A stretch of 64,000 nt of DNA from JAJVID01 sp963743425 (GTDB taxonomy: Bacteria; Acidobacteriota; Blastocatellia; RBC074), in contig CAVUPU010000007.1 in NCBI GenBank assembly GCA_963743425.1, forward strand, positions 1 through 64,000, given 5' to 3'. Under the pieces are notes generated by a model. It had not been told where the DNA came from. It searched no databases and saw only the letters and a program-made list of their open reading frames with translations. The stretch's first letter is position 1; each line of letters opens with the position of its first letter. Positions 29,164-37,596 of the stretch are shown here, one piece after another. Made by a program: the position numbers and the translations under genes.

Positions 29164-29628
29164 CTATTGCGCGAAGCTGGAGCGCAGCTTTACGCCCCAT
29201 CGCCCATCCTCTCTGGTCAAAATATAGAGCGATTCGTAGGAGCCGATGCGGGAGCCGTCGGCGCGGTAGCGGGTGAATTTCGTATCCACGTGAATCTTGT
29301 CGGCGGAGGCGTGGACGATGCGGCGGCGATCCCACTTGCTGTGATTCCAGCCGCTGGCGGCCATCCTCTGCCAGAGCTGCGCCTCGTCCTGCTGACCAGG
29401 CCGTTCGAGGACGGTCATCCTGCCGCTGGCCAGGCGGTAATGCGGGAAGTGGAAGGTACGCTCCCAGGCGGTCACATCTTTGCTGTTCCATGTGGCCATG
29501 TAATCGTCCAACAGTTTCATCGCGACGGCTTCGACCGCGGGATCAACGCGTTCAGGCGGCGCCTGGGGTAGAGAAACGGCGCTGACAGCCGCCGCGAATA
29601 AGAACGTGAATAACGACAGGATTTTCAT
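29164..29628 (-). CDS. Secreted NTF2/SnoaL-like protein
   Basis: 154 residues. Signal peptide (ILSLFTFLFAAAVSAVSL). The mature part reads MKLLDDYMATWNSKDVTAWERTFHFPHYRLASG and ends RYRADGSRIGSYESLYILTREDGRWGVKLRSSFA, the usual start and end of the NTF2-like/DUF4440 fold (D-Y-x-x-x-W-N-x-x-D and W-x-V-x-x-R-S). Such proteins bind or turn over small molecules; the ligand is unknown. It is followed on the same strand by the TIMP-like gene and preceded by a lipoprotein gene 19 bases away, so a three-gene unit is possible. Confidence 0.8.
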   Translation of the reverse strand: MKILSLFTFLFAAAVSAVSLPQAPPERVDPAVEAVAMKLLDDYMATWNSKDVTAWERTFHFPHYRLASGRMTVLERPGQQDEAQLWQRMAASGWNHSKWDRRRIVHASADKIHVDTKFTRYRADGSRIGSYESLYILTREDGRWGVKLRSSFAQ

Positions 29629-29647
29629 GATTTACTCTCCTATAAGG

Positions 29648-30109
29648 TCATAGCCTGATAAAAGCCCAGCCTTCTTTAAGGTTTATGTCGTTTACTCCGA
29701 CAACGTCAATACCAAACTCATCCAGACTGTCTCCACATTTAGAGTAGACCGCTAACGCGCCACGTTCAGGGAAGGTCTCTTCACACAACGCTTTCTGATC
29801 CGACATCCTGATAAACTGTAGCGTAACTCTGGCCTGACGTTGTAAGGCGGCGCCTTCAGCGCAAGGATCAGGCGGAATCAAATCGAGAACCTTGATTCTG
29901 ATTTTGCCATCGTCTGTGGCTTCACTCTTCCGAAGAACAAAATTTCCGCGCGACCAAGATTTATTCTCTTCGTAAAACTTCAGTCGCTGCTTATCGGTTA
30001 ACCAGCCCGATACTTTGCTTGGATAGGATGGCTCTATACGCTTTTCGGGAAAGCAACAGGCGCCCAGTAAGCTTCCGATCATAGTTAACGCGACGAATGA
30101 ATGCTTCAT
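29648..30109 (-). CDS. Hypothetical lipoprotein (153 aa)
   Basis: Signal peptide with lipobox LLGAC (Cys18), followed by CFPEKRIEPSYPSKV. The mature domain is alpha/beta with a pair of cysteines (DPCAEG, ALCEET) and ends KEGWAFIRL. I do not recognise a family. It lies 19 bases upstream of the NTF2-like gene, suggesting co-transcription. Confidence 0.65.
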   Translation of the reverse strand: MKHSFVALTMIGSLLGACCFPEKRIEPSYPSKVSGWLTDKQRLKFYEENKSWSRGNFVLRKSEATDDGKIRIKVLDLIPPDPCAEGAALQRQARVTLQFIRMSDQKALCEETFPERGALAVYSKCGDSLDEFGIDVVGVNDINLKEGWAFIRL

Positions 30110-30435
30110 ATCGCATGTCTCAAAGCTAAATCAGACCACGCAGGATTGGCGCAGTACCGCGCGCGTAAGCAACACATTCTCGATCTCGCCTTCCGCGCGC
30201 AGACAGACCAGCCCGATCTCCGGTTCGTTGAATGGCGCGAATCGTCCTCGATCGCGCATCGAGTCTCGTTTTCGCTCGCTCTCCATTTGAAAGGACGATA
30301 GCATTGCCCATGTTCAAACCACGAAGAAACGAAGAGCACGAAGAAAACCAGAGGAGATCGGTTCGAAACCATCCTTCGTGTTTTTCGTTTCTTCGTGGTT
30401 TGAATCAATATTCGCTTTCCCCAGAGGATAAAACG
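30110..30435. other. Divergent intergenic region with repeat copies
   Basis: Holds a half family A repeat at about 30149-30168 (CAGTACCGCGCGCGTAAGCA) and the full family B hairpin at 30313-30404. It separates divergent lipoprotein and ligase genes, so promoters for both should be here, but none was recognised with confidence. Confidence 0.5.
30313..30404. repeat. CACGAAG-type hairpin repeat (family B)
   Basis: Arms of about 31 bases starting TTCAAACCACGAAGAAACGA, a 30-base centre, and one or two mismatches. It ends 32 bases before the ATG of the ligase gene at 30436. Confidence 0.85.
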
Positions 30436-31983
30436 ATGATACCTGAAAAGTACAATGCGGCCACACTGATCGACACAAATCTCGAAGCCGGTCGCGGCGA
30501 AAAGACGGCGATTTATTTCGGCGACGAGCGGATCACGTATAACGACCTCTTCAATCGCGCCTGCGCAATGGGACGCGCGCTGCGGGCGCTCGGCGTCGCG
30601 GGTGAAAATCGAGTCCTGCTCATACTCGGCGACACTCCGGCTTTCCCGGCGGCCTTCTTCGGCGCGATGCGCGTCGGCGCGATCCCGGTCCCGATCAATC
30701 CATTGTACAAAGCCTCCGATTACCGCTTCTTTCTCGAAGACAGTTACGCCCGCGTAGTCATCGCTGACACCGCCTATCTCGAAAAACTGTCGCAGGCGCT
30801 TGATGGTTACGACGAAGAGATCATAGTCATCGCCGCCGATGGCGCGGCGCCGAATGCGCATTCGATGGCCGAATTGCTCGCGGCGCACAGCGGAGAACTG
30901 CCCGCAGCCGGCGCGCATCGTGAAGATATGGCCTTCTGGCTTTACAGCTCCGGCTCGACGGGCAGGCCCAAGGGGGTCGTCCATCTGCATCAGAACATCC
31001 CTATCACCTATGAAACTTACGCGCAACACGCCCTGCGATTGACCGAAAACGATATCGTCTTCGGTCGTGTGCTGTTTCATGCTTACGGACTCGGCGCCGC
31101 GCTCAGCTTCCCGTTCAGTTGCGGGGCCTCGACTGTGCTCGCGCCGGGACGGCCCACGCCGGGGGCCATTCTCGACGTCGTAGAGCGCTACCGCCCGACA
31201 GCGATGTTCCTCGTCCCGACGCTCTATAACGCGATCCTCAACGATGAAGGCGCGGCGGCGCGCTCTCTCTCTTCACTCCGCCTCTGCGTCTCCGCCGCCG
31301 AACCCCTCGCGCCCGAAACGTGGCGGCGATGGAAAGAGACCTTCGGCCAGACCATCCTCGACGGCATTGGCTCGACCGAATTGCTGCACATTTTCTGCTC
31401 GAACACGCCGGAAGAGCATCGCCCCGGTTCCAGCGGTAAACCCGTGCCCGGATATGAAATGCGCATTCTCGATGAAGATGGAAAGCCTGTAGCCCCAGGC
31501 TCCGCCGGGAATCTGTTCGTGAAAGGGGCGAGCGCCGCGCCTTTTTACTGGCATCAGCGCGAAAAGAGCCGTCGCACGATGCAGGGTGATTGGACGGCGA
31601 CGGGCGACCGATACCGAATTGATGAAGATGGCTTCTACTGGTACGAAGGGCGCGCCGACGACATGCTCAAGATCGGCGGCGAATGGGTCTCGCCGATCGA
31701 GATCGAGAACGCGTTGATGGAGCATCCGGCGGTGCGCGAAGCCGCGGTCGTCGGCGTTCCCATCGAAGGCGTAATGCGCATCCGCGCCGTGATCATTACC
31801 GACTCACAGCAGACTTCCGAGACACCGCTCAAAGCGGAGCTTCAGGAATGGTGCAAGACGCGGCTCCAGCGCTTTCAATATCCGCACATCATCAATTTCG
31901 TCGATGAACTGCCCAAGACGGCTACCGGCAAGATACAGCGATTCAGATTGCGCGAAATTGAATTGCCCGAAATATGCCGGTAA
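30436..31983 (+). CDS. Benzoate-CoA ligase-like AMP-dependent synthetase
   Basis: 515 residues of the ANL superfamily: ATP plus an aryl or related acid plus CoA gives acyl-CoA. Motifs: A3 loop YSSGSTGRPKGVVH (about 176-189), GIGSTELLHIF, the A7 segment GDRYRIDEDGFYWYEGR, hinge ADDMLKIGGEWVSP, and the catalytic lysine region PKTATGKIQRFR near the end. The overall pattern (HLHQNI, FYWHQREKS) matches the benzoate-CoA ligase subgroup, but substrate pocket residues cannot be judged. ATG 30436 has RBS GAGGAT; upstream in-frame codons belong to the hairpin repeat and are not used. A scrap of this gene's 3' end is found at 34096-34204. Confidence 0.88.
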   Translation: MIPEKYNAATLIDTNLEAGRGEKTAIYFGDERITYNDLFNRACAMGRALRALGVAGENRVLLILGDTPAFPAAFFGAMRVGAIPVPINPLYKASDYRFFLEDSYARVVIADTAYLEKLSQALDGYDEEIIVIAADGAAPNAHSMAELLAAHSGELPAAGAHREDMAFWLYSSGSTGRPKGVVHLHQNIPITYETYAQHALRLTENDIVFGRVLFHAYGLGAALSFPFSCGASTVLAPGRPTPGAILDVVERYRPTAMFLVPTLYNAILNDEGAAARSLSSLRLCVSAAEPLAPETWRRWKETFGQTILDGIGSTELLHIFCSNTPEEHRPGSSGKPVPGYEMRILDEDGKPVAPGSAGNLFVKGASAAPFYWHQREKSRRTMQGDWTATGDRYRIDEDGFYWYEGRADDMLKIGGEWVSPIEIENALMEHPAVREAAVVGVPIEGVMRIRAVIITDSQQTSETPLKAELQEWCKTRLQRFQYPHIINFVDELPKTATGKIQRFRLREIELPEICR

Positions 31984-32043
31984 GATTACCTGTCAATCTA
32001 TAGATTTCAAGAAATAGTTTTTCCGTTTTTCGTCCCGGAGGGA

Positions 32044-32160
32044 CATCGGATATTAGCCGGTGGAGAAACCACCGGTACCGGATGCAATGGGAATCCGCGC
32101 CCTGGGGAAGAGTTTTGTCGCCTATCTTCCGGTGGTTTCTCCACCGGCTAATATCCGATG
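32044..32160. repeat. 32-bp inverted repeat (GGATATTAGCCGGTGG type)
   Basis: Arms 32044-32075 and 32129-32160, starting CATCGGATATTAGCCGGTGG and perfectly complementary over 32 bases, centre 53 bases. Intergenic after the ligase gene. The wording differs from families A and B. Confidence 0.85.
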
Positions 32161-32262
32161 CGCCTCCGGCGCGGAAGAACATTTTCTTGAATGCTATAGT
32201 TACAAAGCCGCGCCGGCTGTCGCCGGCGCGCAAGATCAACTGAAACTTCCAAAGGAGAGACC

Positions 32263-32808
32263 ATGAAATTCAATCGCACTTTGTTTGGCGCCTTGTTCAT
32301 CTGCCTGTCAATGCTGATCGCCTCCGCCATTGCCTCCGGAGATGGCGCAATCCCCGAAGTCGGCAAGCCTGCCCCTGATTTCACGCTCAAGAGCGATGAG
32401 GGCAAAGATATCAGTCTCAAGGATTATCACGGCAAATGGGTGGTGCTCTATTTTTACCCGAAGGATTTCACGCAGGGCTGCACCACTCAGGCTAAAAACT
32501 TTCAGCGCGATCTGGCGCAGTACGAAAAGGCCGGAGCCGTAATTCTCGGCGTCAGCGTGGATTCAGCGGAATCGCACAAGAGTTTCTGCGAAAAGGAAGG
32601 ACTGAACTTCAAATTGCTGGCTGATACGGAGGTCAAAGTCTCCGCCGCATACGGCTCGGTCAGGGAATACAACGGCAATAAACTCTCGGCGCGCAACACC
32701 TTCATCATTGATCCACAGGGCAAAATCGCAAAGGTTTTTCCTGCCGTTAAGGTCGCCACCCACAGTGAAGAGGTGCTCGCCGCGCTCGCCGAGTTGCAAA
32801 AGAAGTAG
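32263..32808 (+). CDS. Exported peroxiredoxin (BCP/Tsa type)
   Basis: 181 residues. Signal peptide (LFGALFICLSMLIASAIAS), then a thioredoxin-fold peroxiredoxin: VGKPAPDFTLKSDEGK, YFYPKDFTQGCTTQAKNF with the peroxidatic Cys in the position of P-x-x-x-T-x-x-C, and VDSAESHKSFCEKEG with the likely resolving Cys. It should reduce peroxides in the periplasm using an exported thioredoxin. RBS AAAGGAGAG precedes ATG. An extended -10-like TGCTATAGT ends at 32200, about 60 bases upstream. A long hairpin after the stop probably terminates it. Confidence 0.9.
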   Translation: MKFNRTLFGALFICLSMLIASAIASGDGAIPEVGKPAPDFTLKSDEGKDISLKDYHGKWVVLYFYPKDFTQGCTTQAKNFQRDLAQYEKAGAVILGVSVDSAESHKSFCEKEGLNFKLLADTEVKVSAAYGSVREYNGNKLSARNTFIIDPQGKIAKVFPAVKVATHSEEVLAALAELQKK

Positions 32809-32894
32809 CGACCGATATTGCAGTTGCGGGGCGGAGAATTCGAGAGTCGCGCGGCGAGATGGCGCGGACTTCTCAAAAAGCCAAGTCGTGATTA

Positions 32895-32948
32895 GCCAGG
32901 GGTCAAAGGCGCCTTGCGGTTTCTTCCAAGGCGCCTTTGACCCCTGGC
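32895..32948. terminator. 22-bp hairpin between convergent genes
   Basis: GCCAGGGGTCAAAGGCGCCT(TG) mirrored by CAAGGCGCCTTTGACCCCTG(GC), 10-base loop, perfect pairing. It lies between the peroxiredoxin gene and the convergent epimerase gene. There is no U-tract, so it may be a repeat rather than an intrinsic terminator. Confidence 0.55.
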
Positions 32949-33005
32949 GTGTCCTGGACGCTGATTCGCAAATCGAGCCGGTACTCGGTGGGCAAGGATC
33001 AGGGC

Positions 33006-33929
33006 CTAAGCCGGCGCCCGTAAGGCTGTAAGCCACTCCAAGCGGCGGGGCCTGAAGTTGAGGATTTTCCTCGCCTTTGCGTTCGATGCGCCGCGGAGCC
33101 GGGTTTGGTAATAGACGGCATCTTCGCCGGCTGTCTCGATCGCTACCTGTTCGGTGATCTCAGGGGGAGGAGGAGCGCCTAACCATTGCGCAAACCGAGG
33201 CAGCCAGACGCTGACCGGAGATGGATCGTCGTCCACGACGTTGTATACCCCGGCCTCCGCAGTTAGAGCCGCCACAGTGGCAAGAGCGGCATCCTCAATA
33301 TATACGAAAGACCATACGCCTTGCCCTCCTGCAACAATCGGAAATTGTTGTCTCAGAACCTGCTGCGCGACTGCGCCTTCCCGGTGATACCAGGTGTTAG
33401 GCCCATAGAAAAATCCATAACGCAGTAGTACGCCTTCCATCTGTTCCGAACTCAACGTTCGCGCTTCTAACTCGGCATACATTCTCGCCCATGTCGCCAC
33501 GTCGGGACTTGCGTCGATTGCCATCGACTCAGACTCGTCGGCGAGTCCTTTGCCAGGTTTCAGAAAGAAGCCGCTCGATTGCTGAAGATACCGGCGTACT
33601 CCGTGCGCCAGCGCAGCCCGGTGGAGGTTGCCGCCGCCTTCAAGCCTCAGCTTTGTGTCACCGGGTAAATATCTATGCATATCCGCAGGGTCTTTCGGCA
33701 AGGCCGTCAGTTGATCGATCACGATCTCAGGATCAGCGCGACGGAGCGCCCTTTCTACAGATGGCGCATCGAATGCGTTCGCAATTTCGGCTGCTGCGCC
33801 CTGCTCGATAATCTTGTTCGCTCCCGCCTCGGATGGTGTCATGCCTGTTACCGTATGACCCCGGCGAACGAGTTCAGCGATCAGTGGCTGGCCGATTGCG
33901 CCGCCGGCTCCTGCAACAAAGATCCTCAT
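33006..33929 (-). CDS. NAD-dependent epimerase/dehydratase family protein
   Basis: 307 residues, extended SDR fold. Rossmann glycine motif VAGAGGAIGQPLIAEL at the N-terminus, ARMYAELEARTLS carrying the Tyr of the active site region, and RYGFFYGPNTWYHREG, GQGVWSFVYIEDAA and GVYNVVDDDPSPVSVWLP as in NAD(P)-dependent nucleoside-sugar epimerase-like proteins. The canonical YxxxK is not clean (Y-A-E-L-E), so catalysis may differ, as in atypical SDR members. Substrate unknown. Transcribed alone, convergent to peroxiredoxin. Confidence 0.82.
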   Translation of the reverse strand: MRIFVAGAGGAIGQPLIAELVRRGHTVTGMTPSEAGANKIIEQGAAAEIANAFDAPSVERALRRADPEIVIDQLTALPKDPADMHRYLPGDTKLRLEGGGNLHRAALAHGVRRYLQQSSGFFLKPGKGLADESESMAIDASPDVATWARMYAELEARTLSSEQMEGVLLRYGFFYGPNTWYHREGAVAQQVLRQQFPIVAGGQGVWSFVYIEDAALATVAALTAEAGVYNVVDDDPSPVSVWLPRFAQWLGAPPPPEITEQVAIETAGEDAVYYQTRLRGASNAKARKILNFRPRRLEWLTALRAPA

Positions 33930-34319
33930 TGATGTGCCCCCTACCTTGCTTTTCCTTTTTTTACTGATTCGCTGCCTGAGTTATGCAGAGACAGCGATCA
34001 CACTCATCGTTGGAGCCAGCAAGCTCTGTGCCGACTGCAAACGATTAGATTCACTGGTAATTTGGTGAGACTTCGGTGAGCAGGTTTTGGGGCGCGCCGA
34101 TCGAGATCGAGAACGCGTTGATGGAGCATCCAATGAACTGCCCAAGACGGCTACCGGCAAGATACAGCGGTTCAGATTGCGCGAAGCAGATTGCATAAGC
34201 GACGATTGAGTCTGCTCTGGCGCCTTCCGGCGCCACAATTTGTGACAGCGCCATTCGGCGCAGATGATTCAATCGTCGCTGACGCAACGGGAATGGGCCG
34301 GTGATGAGCCGGCCGCGCG
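33930..34319. other. Intergenic with gene scrap and inverted repeat
   Basis: 390 bases. Contains the ligase scrap at 34096-34204 and a 12-bp inverted repeat AGCGACGATTGA / TCAATCGTCGCT (34198-34209 and 34269-34280). No intact gene was seen. Confidence 0.55.
34096..34204 (+). pseudogene. Scrap of benzoate-CoA ligase-like gene, internally deleted
   Basis: Bases 34096-34131 equal 31692-31727 of the ligase gene, and 34132-34185 match 31904-31956 with one difference. The 176 bases between are missing. Read in frame it gives PIEIENALMEHP followed by ELPKTATGKIQRFRLRE with a shift at the join. The near identity implies recent copying from this gene or a close paralogue. Confidence 0.8.
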
Positions 34320-34685
34320 TTAATTGTACCAGAAAGGGTCGTAGGCCCTTAAAGATCTCCGGTGCCGATACGGATGCCGATCCCCATACCGATCCCCATA
34401 CCCATACCCAGTCCTATACCCATACCCAGACGGATAGGAAAACCCCGAAGTCGGAACCGGACACGAAATGACCGGAGCCGGGGCCGGACATGAGATCACA
34501 GGAGCCGGGGCCGGACATGAGATCACAGGGACCGGAGCCGGGCAGCACACCGGCTGCGCGATTATCGGCCGCGGACAGCAATCATCGTCATCATCCGCTA
34601 ACACGCTGGTCTGGAACCCAGCCAGCGTCATCATCAGAGACAACGCCAGCCCGATAAAGACAGGATACTTTGTTCTACTCGTCAT
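34320..34685 (-). CDS. Small secreted Cys/Pro-repeat protein
   Basis: 121 residues from ATG 34685, which has RBS GGAGGTAATT. Signal peptide (VFIGLALSLMMTLAGFQTSVLA), then DDDDDCCPRP, then repeats PAPVPVISC / PAPAPVISC (three copies of a 27-base unit), then a Tyr/Gly/Arg tail (YGYRTGYGYGDRYGD). Eight cysteines in a low-complexity setting suggest disulfide cross-linking or metal binding at the surface. I do not recognise a family. Confidence 0.7.
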   Translation of the reverse strand: MTSRTKYPVFIGLALSLMMTLAGFQTSVLADDDDDCCPRPIIAQPVCCPAPVPVISCPAPAPVISCPAPAPVISCPVPTSGFSYPSGYGYRTGYGYGDRYGDRHPYRHRRSLRAYDPFWYN

Positions 34686-35216
34686 AATTACCTCCATTGA
34701 TCTGACAGTTTCACAGGAGGTGATGAGCATGCATCGCTGAAGTAGAGACAATATGATCGCGCATCTGATATGTCGGCTGGCCGTTCGTTGCGACGCGAGG
34801 CGGGTTGTGGATTTGCAATGGCGTCAGCGGCGAGTGAATTCGATCGTCGGTGGCGCGTTGCAGTTTGTTTATACCGCCCTTTCCAGGCGTTTCAACTCCG
34901 GTTCAGCGCTATGCGGCAATACTACTCGGGATTACACTTTCATCACCGCCAATTTCCCATACAGCAGCATGCCGCCGCCACCCGCCCTCTACGGCTTGTG
35001 GAGGCGGCTAACTTGCTTCTGGCTTATCAAGGCGTCTAAATATCACTCAACTGCCAGCAAGCCCGGCGCCAACCGCCTAGAGGCGCCTATCAATGTCCCG
35101 AATAGCCAGCTTTGCCGCACACCCGACGCCCACTTCGTACAGGCGGCTGTATCGCTTCGTGTACAACGCCGCTCTCACGGCCTCTGGGTTTGTCTGATTT
35201 CACGCAAGTATAGGCG
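34686..35216. other. Intergenic, no gene seen
   Basis: 531 bases between two minus-strand genes. Possible frames lack RBS and protein-like composition. No repeat of the families described here was found. Confidence 0.55.
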
Positions 35217-37352
35217 CTATGCTGAGAACCGCTCGCAATAGCCGGCGAACTCGCGCGCCAGTTCCAGCGCGGCCTGCGCCGACGCTTCATCGGCCTCGCC
35301 CGCTTTCAAATTCTCGAAAGTGTTCCAGAGATCATTCCAGGAACCGCCCGTCTGGCCTGACAAAACAAACAGGTTTTCGAACTCCCACAACACTTCGAGC
35401 GAGGTGAACGGATCGACCAGCCGCTGGTAGAGCGGAACGCGCGCGGCGGCGGCGGCGGCCTCGTAGGCTTCGATCAGCGCCTGTTCGTAATTGCCGTGAT
35501 GGATGTAGGCGGCGGTCTGTTGGAGCCGTTCGTGCGCCGTCGCGAAGACGGGTACCACTTCGGCGATAGTCGTCCCCGCGCATTCGCCGCGCACGCCCGA
35601 ACGCACGGTGAAGCGTTCATTCTCGTGACCGTAATCGTCGTAGAACTGCGGGCCGTCTTCAAAAGCCGGAATGGCCCGCAGCGGCTCCAACACTTCTTTC
35701 ACCCGCTGATCGCCGATGCGCGCAATGAAGGAGTTGAAGTCCTCGCCAGGCTCCGACTGCTCCTGATGCAACCTGAAAAGCGTCTCGACGACTTTGATAG
35801 CGTTGCGCGCCGGGAACCTGCCCATCACCTTAGCCGCCTGCGGGCGACCATGATTAGCCTGGCCGCCGAGGAAGAGCAGATGCGCGGGAACGTTACGCCC
35901 GTCCTGCGTCATCGCCGCCGCGTGGAAGCCGATGTTGGCGACGGAGTGCTGGGCGCAGCCGTTCGGGCAGCCGGAGATTTTGATCCGCATGTCGCGGTTG
36001 TTTTCACGATAAGAGGCCAATGGGCCGTCGAAGAAAGCCTCGGAGATCGCGCTGCCCAATCCTTTCGCCGAAGCTATGCCCAGGCGACAGGTATCGGCTC
36101 CGGGGCAAGCCGTCACATCAGCGACCGTCTCCGCGCCGGCGTCGCCGAGCGAAATCCGCCGCAATGCCCTGTAAAGCTCGGGCAAATCTTCAACATGCGC
36201 CCACGGCAGGAAGAGGTTCTGTTCAATCGAGACTCGCAGTTCGCCGGCGGAAAAACGTCGCGCCACATCAGCCAGCGCCCGCGCATCGTCTGCGGTGATG
36301 TCGCCCAATTTTGTGCGGACGTGGACGCCGCGCAGTCCCGGGATACGATGCTCGATGACCGAATCGCGCGCCCATTGTTGAAACTCCGGATCGTTGGTCC
36401 ACGGGTTGAGCATGTTCAACCGCGGGGCGCCGCCGACAAACTCCGGTTCGCGCGCTTCTTCCAGGAAGTCCGCGACGGAGGGCAGAGGGCCGACGTCCTC
36501 GCGCTCGGCGTCCACGGCGGCGCGGAACTTCTCCCAGCCCATCGTCTGCACCAGGAACTTCATCCTGGCCTTCATCCGCTGCTTCCGCTCGCCGTAGCGG
36601 TCGAAGACGCGGATCACCGCGGTCGAGAAATTGAAAAGCTCCTCGACCGGCAGGAAATCGGTGTAGATGTGGGCGACGTGAGGGCCGCTGCCCATCCCGC
36701 CGCCGGCGTAAACGCGGAAGCCTCGGCGCGTTTCGCCGTTCTCCTCGCGCGCCACGGCGTGGAAGCCCAGATCGTGAAAGGCGAGCGCGGAATGATCGTC
36801 GGCGCAGCCTTCAAAGGCGATCTTGACCTTGCGCCCCATGTTCTGGTTGAACTTGTTGCGCACGAAATATCGGAAGAGCGCCTGCGCGTAAGGGTAGACG
36901 TTGAAGATTTCGGTGTGCGAAACGCCGGCGCGATAGCAGGCGGTGATGTTGCGCACGGTGTTGCCGCAGGCCTCGCGCGTCGTGATGTTGACTTCGGCAA
37001 GGGCGCGAAGCATGGCGGGAGCTTCCTCCAATTGCAGGTAATAAAGCTGCGCGTCCTCGCGGGTCGTGAAGTGGATGAAGCCGCTGGCGTAGCGGTCGGC
37101 GACGTCCGCCAGTCGCGTCAACTGGTCGGCGGTCAGGTAACCTCCGGGAATCTTGATCCGCTGCATCTGGACGCCTTCCTGTCGCTGGGCGTAGGTGCCG
37201 AATTGGAGTCGGAGCTTCTGCATCTTGGTCTCGCCCATCTCCCCGGCTCGATACTTTTTGATCTGCTGTTCGTAATAGGCCAGCTCGTCCTCGACGTAGT
37301 CCGGGATGATCCGGGCTGGCGATTCCGCTGTCTGAATTGAAGTGGCGTTCAT
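35217..37352 (-). CDS. Siroheme nitrite/sulfite reductase (ferredoxin type) with C-terminal extension
   Basis: 711 residues. Two ferrite-like repeats: IKIPGGYLTADQLTRLADV with ASGFIHFTTREDAQLYYL, and RTKLGDITADDARALADVA. Siroheme/4Fe-4S ligands: TACPGADTCRLGIAS and SGCPNGCAQHSV. Six-electron reduction of sulfite to sulfide (or nitrite to ammonia) with ferredoxin is expected; sequence alone does not decide which. Residues about 590-711 form a helical extension (HHGNYEQALIEAYEAAAAA) resembling a HEPN-like bundle, absent from plain sulfite reductases. A leader with a Cys-rich peptide and terminator precedes it, favouring an assimilatory sulfite role feeding cysteine synthesis. Confidence 0.92.
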   Translation of the reverse strand: MNATSIQTAESPARIIPDYVEDELAYYEQQIKKYRAGEMGETKMQKLRLQFGTYAQRQEGVQMQRIKIPGGYLTADQLTRLADVADRYASGFIHFTTREDAQLYYLQLEEAPAMLRALAEVNITTREACGNTVRNITACYRAGVSHTEIFNVYPYAQALFRYFVRNKFNQNMGRKVKIAFEGCADDHSALAFHDLGFHAVAREENGETRRGFRVYAGGGMGSGPHVAHIYTDFLPVEELFNFSTAVIRVFDRYGERKQRMKARMKFLVQTMGWEKFRAAVDAEREDVGPLPSVADFLEEAREPEFVGGAPRLNMLNPWTNDPEFQQWARDSVIEHRIPGLRGVHVRTKLGDITADDARALADVARRFSAGELRVSIEQNLFLPWAHVEDLPELYRALRRISLGDAGAETVADVTACPGADTCRLGIASAKGLGSAISEAFFDGPLASYRENNRDMRIKISGCPNGCAQHSVANIGFHAAAMTQDGRNVPAHLLFLGGQANHGRPQAAKVMGRFPARNAIKVVETLFRLHQEQSEPGEDFNSFIARIGDQRVKEVLEPLRAIPAFEDGPQFYDDYGHENERFTVRSGVRGECAGTTIAEVVPVFATAHERLQQTAAYIHHGNYEQALIEAYEAAAAAARVPLYQRLVDPFTSLEVLWEFENLFVLSGQTGGSWNDLWNTFENLKAGEADEASAQAALELAREFAGYCERFSA

Positions 37353-37385
37353 GTTCTCTCCTGTCTGGCGCCAGGCGCCGAGCGC

Positions 37386-37423
37386 AAAATAAAAACGCCC
37401 CGGTTCCTGTTGGAACCGGGGCG
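37386..37423 (-). terminator. Leader terminator of attenuator for sulfite reductase
   Basis: On the minus strand a perfect 12-bp stem CGCCCCGGTTCC / GGAACCGGGGCG with loop AACA, followed by TTTTTATTTT. It lies 34 bases upstream of the reductase start, so it would abort transcription before the gene. Its 5' arm can also pair with an upstream GGAACCGG (37483-37490) inside the leader ORF. Confidence 0.8.
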
Positions 37424-37452
37424 CTGTCGCCTTCTTTATTGATGCCGTGATC

Positions 37453-37563
37453 TCAGGTTTGAATGATTACACGCATTGGCGGCCGGTTCCGATGGAAATG
37501 AGACGGACAACAACAACACGCGCAGATCGCGCCACGCTTGGCGCAAGCCAATTCAGCCGCCAT
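37453..37563 (-). CDS. Cys-rich leader peptide (36 aa), candidate cysteine attenuator
   Basis: ATG 37563 opens a 36-residue frame containing ELAC and GAICACCCCP: six Cys in the first 19 residues, four in a row (TGT x4). It stops 30 bases before the terminator stem. The segment GGAACCGG at codons 25-27 is complementary to the 5' terminator arm. If a ribosome stalls at the Cys run when Cys-tRNA is low, this segment would be free to form an antiterminator; if translation continues, the terminator forms. An overlapping GTG frame (37467-37535) gives VVVV instead and is the main alternative. No strong RBS is visible. Confidence 0.65.
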   Translation of the reverse strand: MAAELACAKRGAICACCCCPSHFHRNRPPMRVIIQT

Positions 37564-37596
37564 TGGAATGTAAGAATGGATGTTCACTATCCTTTT

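Noticed and set aside
35496..37340. 614-codon plus-strand frame opposite the sulfite reductase
   Set aside because: Antisense shadow of a well-conserved gene with siroheme motifs.
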